Below, piece after piece: positions 5,316-7,212 of a stretch of DNA of 7,212 nt (position 1 is its first letter; each line of letters opens with the position of its first letter). The notes under the pieces were generated by a model. The model was not told the DNA's origin, searched no databases, and saw nothing but the letters and a program-made list of their open reading frames with translations. Both the position numbers and the translations under genes were made by a program. Source of the stretch: an uncultured Verrucomicrobiae bacterium (GTDB taxonomy: Bacteria > Verrucomicrobiota > Verrucomicrobiia > Palsa-1439); contig CALBCO010000161.1 of NCBI GenBank assembly GCA_937927265.1, positions 1 through 7,212 of the forward strand, in the 5' to 3' direction.

Positions 5316-7212
5316 ATGAGCCAAACGGCAAGGCGACTGGTGATGGTGATCGGAGTGGGCTTTCTCACGCCGTTCTCTGCGTTGGCCCAGTCTCCTTCGC
5401 CAGCGGACCCACAACTCCCCGCTGCCTACGCGCGTGCCCATTTTGACCGGCTGTATCCGCCCGAAGCAGTGGCCTTCATTAAGGAACAACTCCAAACCGC
5501 CAATCCGTTCTTGCCGGTGCTCGCGCAACTGGCAAAAGACCCCCGACCTGAAGTGCGGAAACTGGTTGCGGTGTTGCTGGGTGAATCCGCCCAAGCCGAA
5601 GCAGCGCCGCCTCTCTGGCAACTGGTGCGCGACGATCAAGAACCCGTCCGCCTGACGGCCGCCGGGGCGCTGACCCGGTTGTCACAAACCGTTGCGATTG
5701 GGGTGGAGACGGACGGACTACGCGACCCCCGCGCCCCGGTGCGCCGGTTCGTGGCGGCCGCCCTGAACATGCTGGGTGACAAAGCCGCTGAGGAATCCTT
5801 GATTGCCGCGCTCAGTACGGAAGAGAACGAACTTGTTCGGTTGGATCTGGTGCGGGCCTTGGGCCGTTGCGGAACCAAAGCCGCCACGCCGGTGCTCATC
5901 AAAACGGTGCGCGATGACCCCAGTGTGTTGGTGCGTACCACGGCGGTGCCGGTTTTGGCAATGCACGCTTCGGCTCAGGTGACCGAAACGTTGCTGGCAG
6001 CCTTGCAAGACCCGGATTGGCACGTGCGAGCCATTGCCGCTTTGGTCCTGCGCGGTCGAGCCAAAGAATCCTCCGAAGTAGCGACGGCGCTGTTGGATCG
6101 GCTTTATCATGACGACTTTGCGCTCGTCCGTGACCGGGCAGCTGATTCGCTGGCGGGCGCTCTAAGCAATGAAGTGTTAAAGGGCCTGGTGGCGGCGATT
6201 GTGTCTGACAATCGCGAGGCAGGGATTCACGCGGCCCGTGGTTTGATCTACGCCAAGGCCGTGGCGGCGGTGCCGTTGTTGCTCGAACATCGCAACGACC
6301 CGCGCCCCGAAGTCCGCCGGCGCATCGTCGAGGTCATTGGCGCGCTCGGCGGGGCGAACCATGCCGCGACCATGATCGAACTCAGCGGCGACCCTGATCC
6401 CAACGTTCGGCTCGGCGCGGTCAACGCCCTCCGCGGTCTCGGTCCCGACCTGACGCTGGAGATATTGCTGCCGCGCTTGGGCGACACCAACAGCCATGTG
6501 CGGGCCGCCGCCGCCCGGATACTGGGCGAGCGCGGGGATCGCGCCGCGGTCCCCCACTTGGTGCGCCTCTTGCGGTTCGATTCAGAGACGTTCGTGCGCA
6601 GCGAAGCCGCTGAAGCTTTGGGCAAACTCGGCGACAAGAGCGCCACGCTTGCCTTGATCGAAGTGCTGGTGGACGACGGCACGCGTACCGCTCCCGCCCC
6701 CGGCGAAGGGTTGACCATCGGTGGAGGAATTGAAATGTTACCCGAAGTCGCCAGCCTGACGGAATTGGAACGCCGCATCAAAGCCGTCCAAGCACTCGGC
6801 GAACTGCGCGACGAACGCGCAGTGGATCCTATTATTCAAAAGGGCTTGGCAGCGGAAGACGCCGGCCTGCGGGCCGAGTCGGCAGTGGCGCTGGGCAAAA
6901 TCGGCTCGCCCCGAGCCACGCCAGCCCTGCAACTGAGCGTCAAACCCTACTACGACACGGCCCCGAAGGTCACCGACACCGTCCTCATCGCGGCCGGCAC
7001 AGTGGACGACCGCGTGCGGGTGGTCCAGGAACGAGAAGCGCGGGTCCGCGCTTCCGTCGCGTGGGCTCTGGGGCAGATTGGCGATCCTCAAGCGCGCGCG
7101 CTGTTGACCATGGCACTAGATGATGTCAACAGCCTCGTGCGCGATGCCGCCGCCGAAGCCTTGGCGCGGATCGCGGAAAAAGAGGAACGAAAACCAGTCG
7201 CCAGCAGCACTC
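5316..7212 (+). CDS. Exported HEAT-repeat protein, C-terminus cut by window edge (gene E)
   Basis: The frame is open from the ATG at 5316 to the right edge, 632 codons without a stop. The N-terminus is a typical Sec signal peptide: Arg6-Arg7, a hydrophobic core 8-20, and SALA before Gln25 (likely cut after Ala24). From about residue 70 the protein is built of roughly fifteen HEAT-type units of about 31 residues, with the recurring pattern D....VR..AA.ALG..GD..A...L. They probably form a curved periplasmic solenoid that binds proteins. Two non-repeat insertions interrupt it, at about 456-480 (proline/glycine-rich) and 543-573. No catalytic motif is visible. No Shine-Dalgarno sequence precedes the ATG, and the stop of gene D is only 10 nt upstream, so translational coupling is likely. 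GTG at 5340 or ATG at 5343 would lose the arginines of the signal peptide, which favours 5316. It is probably a scaffold or receptor for the stator and gene D product; that is inference. Confidence 0.85.
   Translation, partial: MSQTARRLVMVIGVGFLTPFSALAQSPSPADPQLPAAYARAHFDRLYPPEAVAFIKEQLQTANPFLPVLAQLAKDPRPEVRKLVAVLLGESAQAEAAPPLWQLVRDDQEPVRLTAAGALTRLSQTVAIGVETDGLRDPRAPVRRFVAAALNMLGDKAAEESLIAALSTEENELVRLDLVRALGRCGTKAATPVLIKTVRDDPSVLVRTTAVPVLAMHASAQVTETLLAALQDPDWHVRAIAALVLRGRAKESSEVATALLDRLYHDDFALVRDRAADSLAGALSNEVLKGLVAAIVSDNREAGIHAARGLIYAKAVAAVPLLLEHRNDPRPEVRRRIVEVIGALGGANHAATMIELSGDPDPNVRLGAVNALRGLGPDLTLEILLPRLGDTNSHVRAAAARILGERGDRAAVPHLVRLLRFDSETFVRSEAAEALGKLGDKSATLALIEVLVDDGTRTAPAPGEGLTIGGGIEMLPEVASLTELERRIKAVQALGELRDERAVDPIIQKGLAAEDAGLRAESAVALGKIGSPRATPALQLSVKPYYDTAPKVTDTVLIAAGTVDDRVRVVQEREARVRASVAWALGQIGDPQARALLTMALDDVNSLVRDAAAEALARIAEKEERKPVASST

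Noticed and set aside
1284..7212. A Zorya anti-phage system
   Set aside because: The tailed channel resembles ZorA, but neither ExbD-like partner has ZorB's OmpA-like peptidoglycan-binding domain, and no ZorC, ZorD (helicase/nuclease) or ZorE gene is present in the window.

Overview
The window is a moderately GC-rich piece of a Gram-negative-type bacterial chromosome. It has a signal peptide, TolQ/ExbB- and ExbD-like proteins and predicted periplasmic domains. The style of the genes (ExbB-like channel with a long coiled-coil tail, divergent ExbD-like proteins, large HEAT-repeat protein) makes me think of the Planctomycetes-Verrucomicrobia group. That is a low-confidence impression; nothing here proves the taxon.

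Layout: (1) 1-670, minus strand: the N-terminal 223 codons of an M42-like (clan MH) zinc aminopeptidase, cut by the left edge. (2) 671-1133: a gene-free divergent spacer. A promoter for the peptidase lies at its left end, and I see no convincing gene in the rest. (3) 1134-1283: a strong sigma70-type promoter (TTGACA, 16 bp, TATTAT) and a leader of roughly 115 nt with two inverted repeats. (4) 1284-7212, plus strand: five tightly packed co-directional genes, with gaps of 30, 6, 17 and 10 nt. They are a MotA/TolQ/ExbB-family channel with a ~350-residue coiled-coil tail (gene A), two consecutive ExbD/TolR-like single-span proteins that are recognisable paralogues (B and C), a membrane-anchored extracytoplasmic protein of unknown family (D), and an exported HEAT-repeat protein running off the right edge (E).

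How they may work together: A plus B/C look like the stator core of an ion-driven machine (ExbB5ExbD2-like). A keeps the two channel threonines. C keeps the membrane aspartate expected to carry the proton. B matches the ExbD transmembrane motif closely but has serine in place of that aspartate. An asymmetric B-C pair inside one A ring is the most interesting prediction. D and E would sit on the outer face of the inner membrane as possible effectors or scaffolds, and the tail of A would reach into the cytoplasm. No TonB, TolA, MotB-type peptidoglycan-binding domain or Zorya ZorC/D/E gene is visible, so this is not a standard Ton, Tol, flagellar or Zorya locus within the window. The function is unknown.
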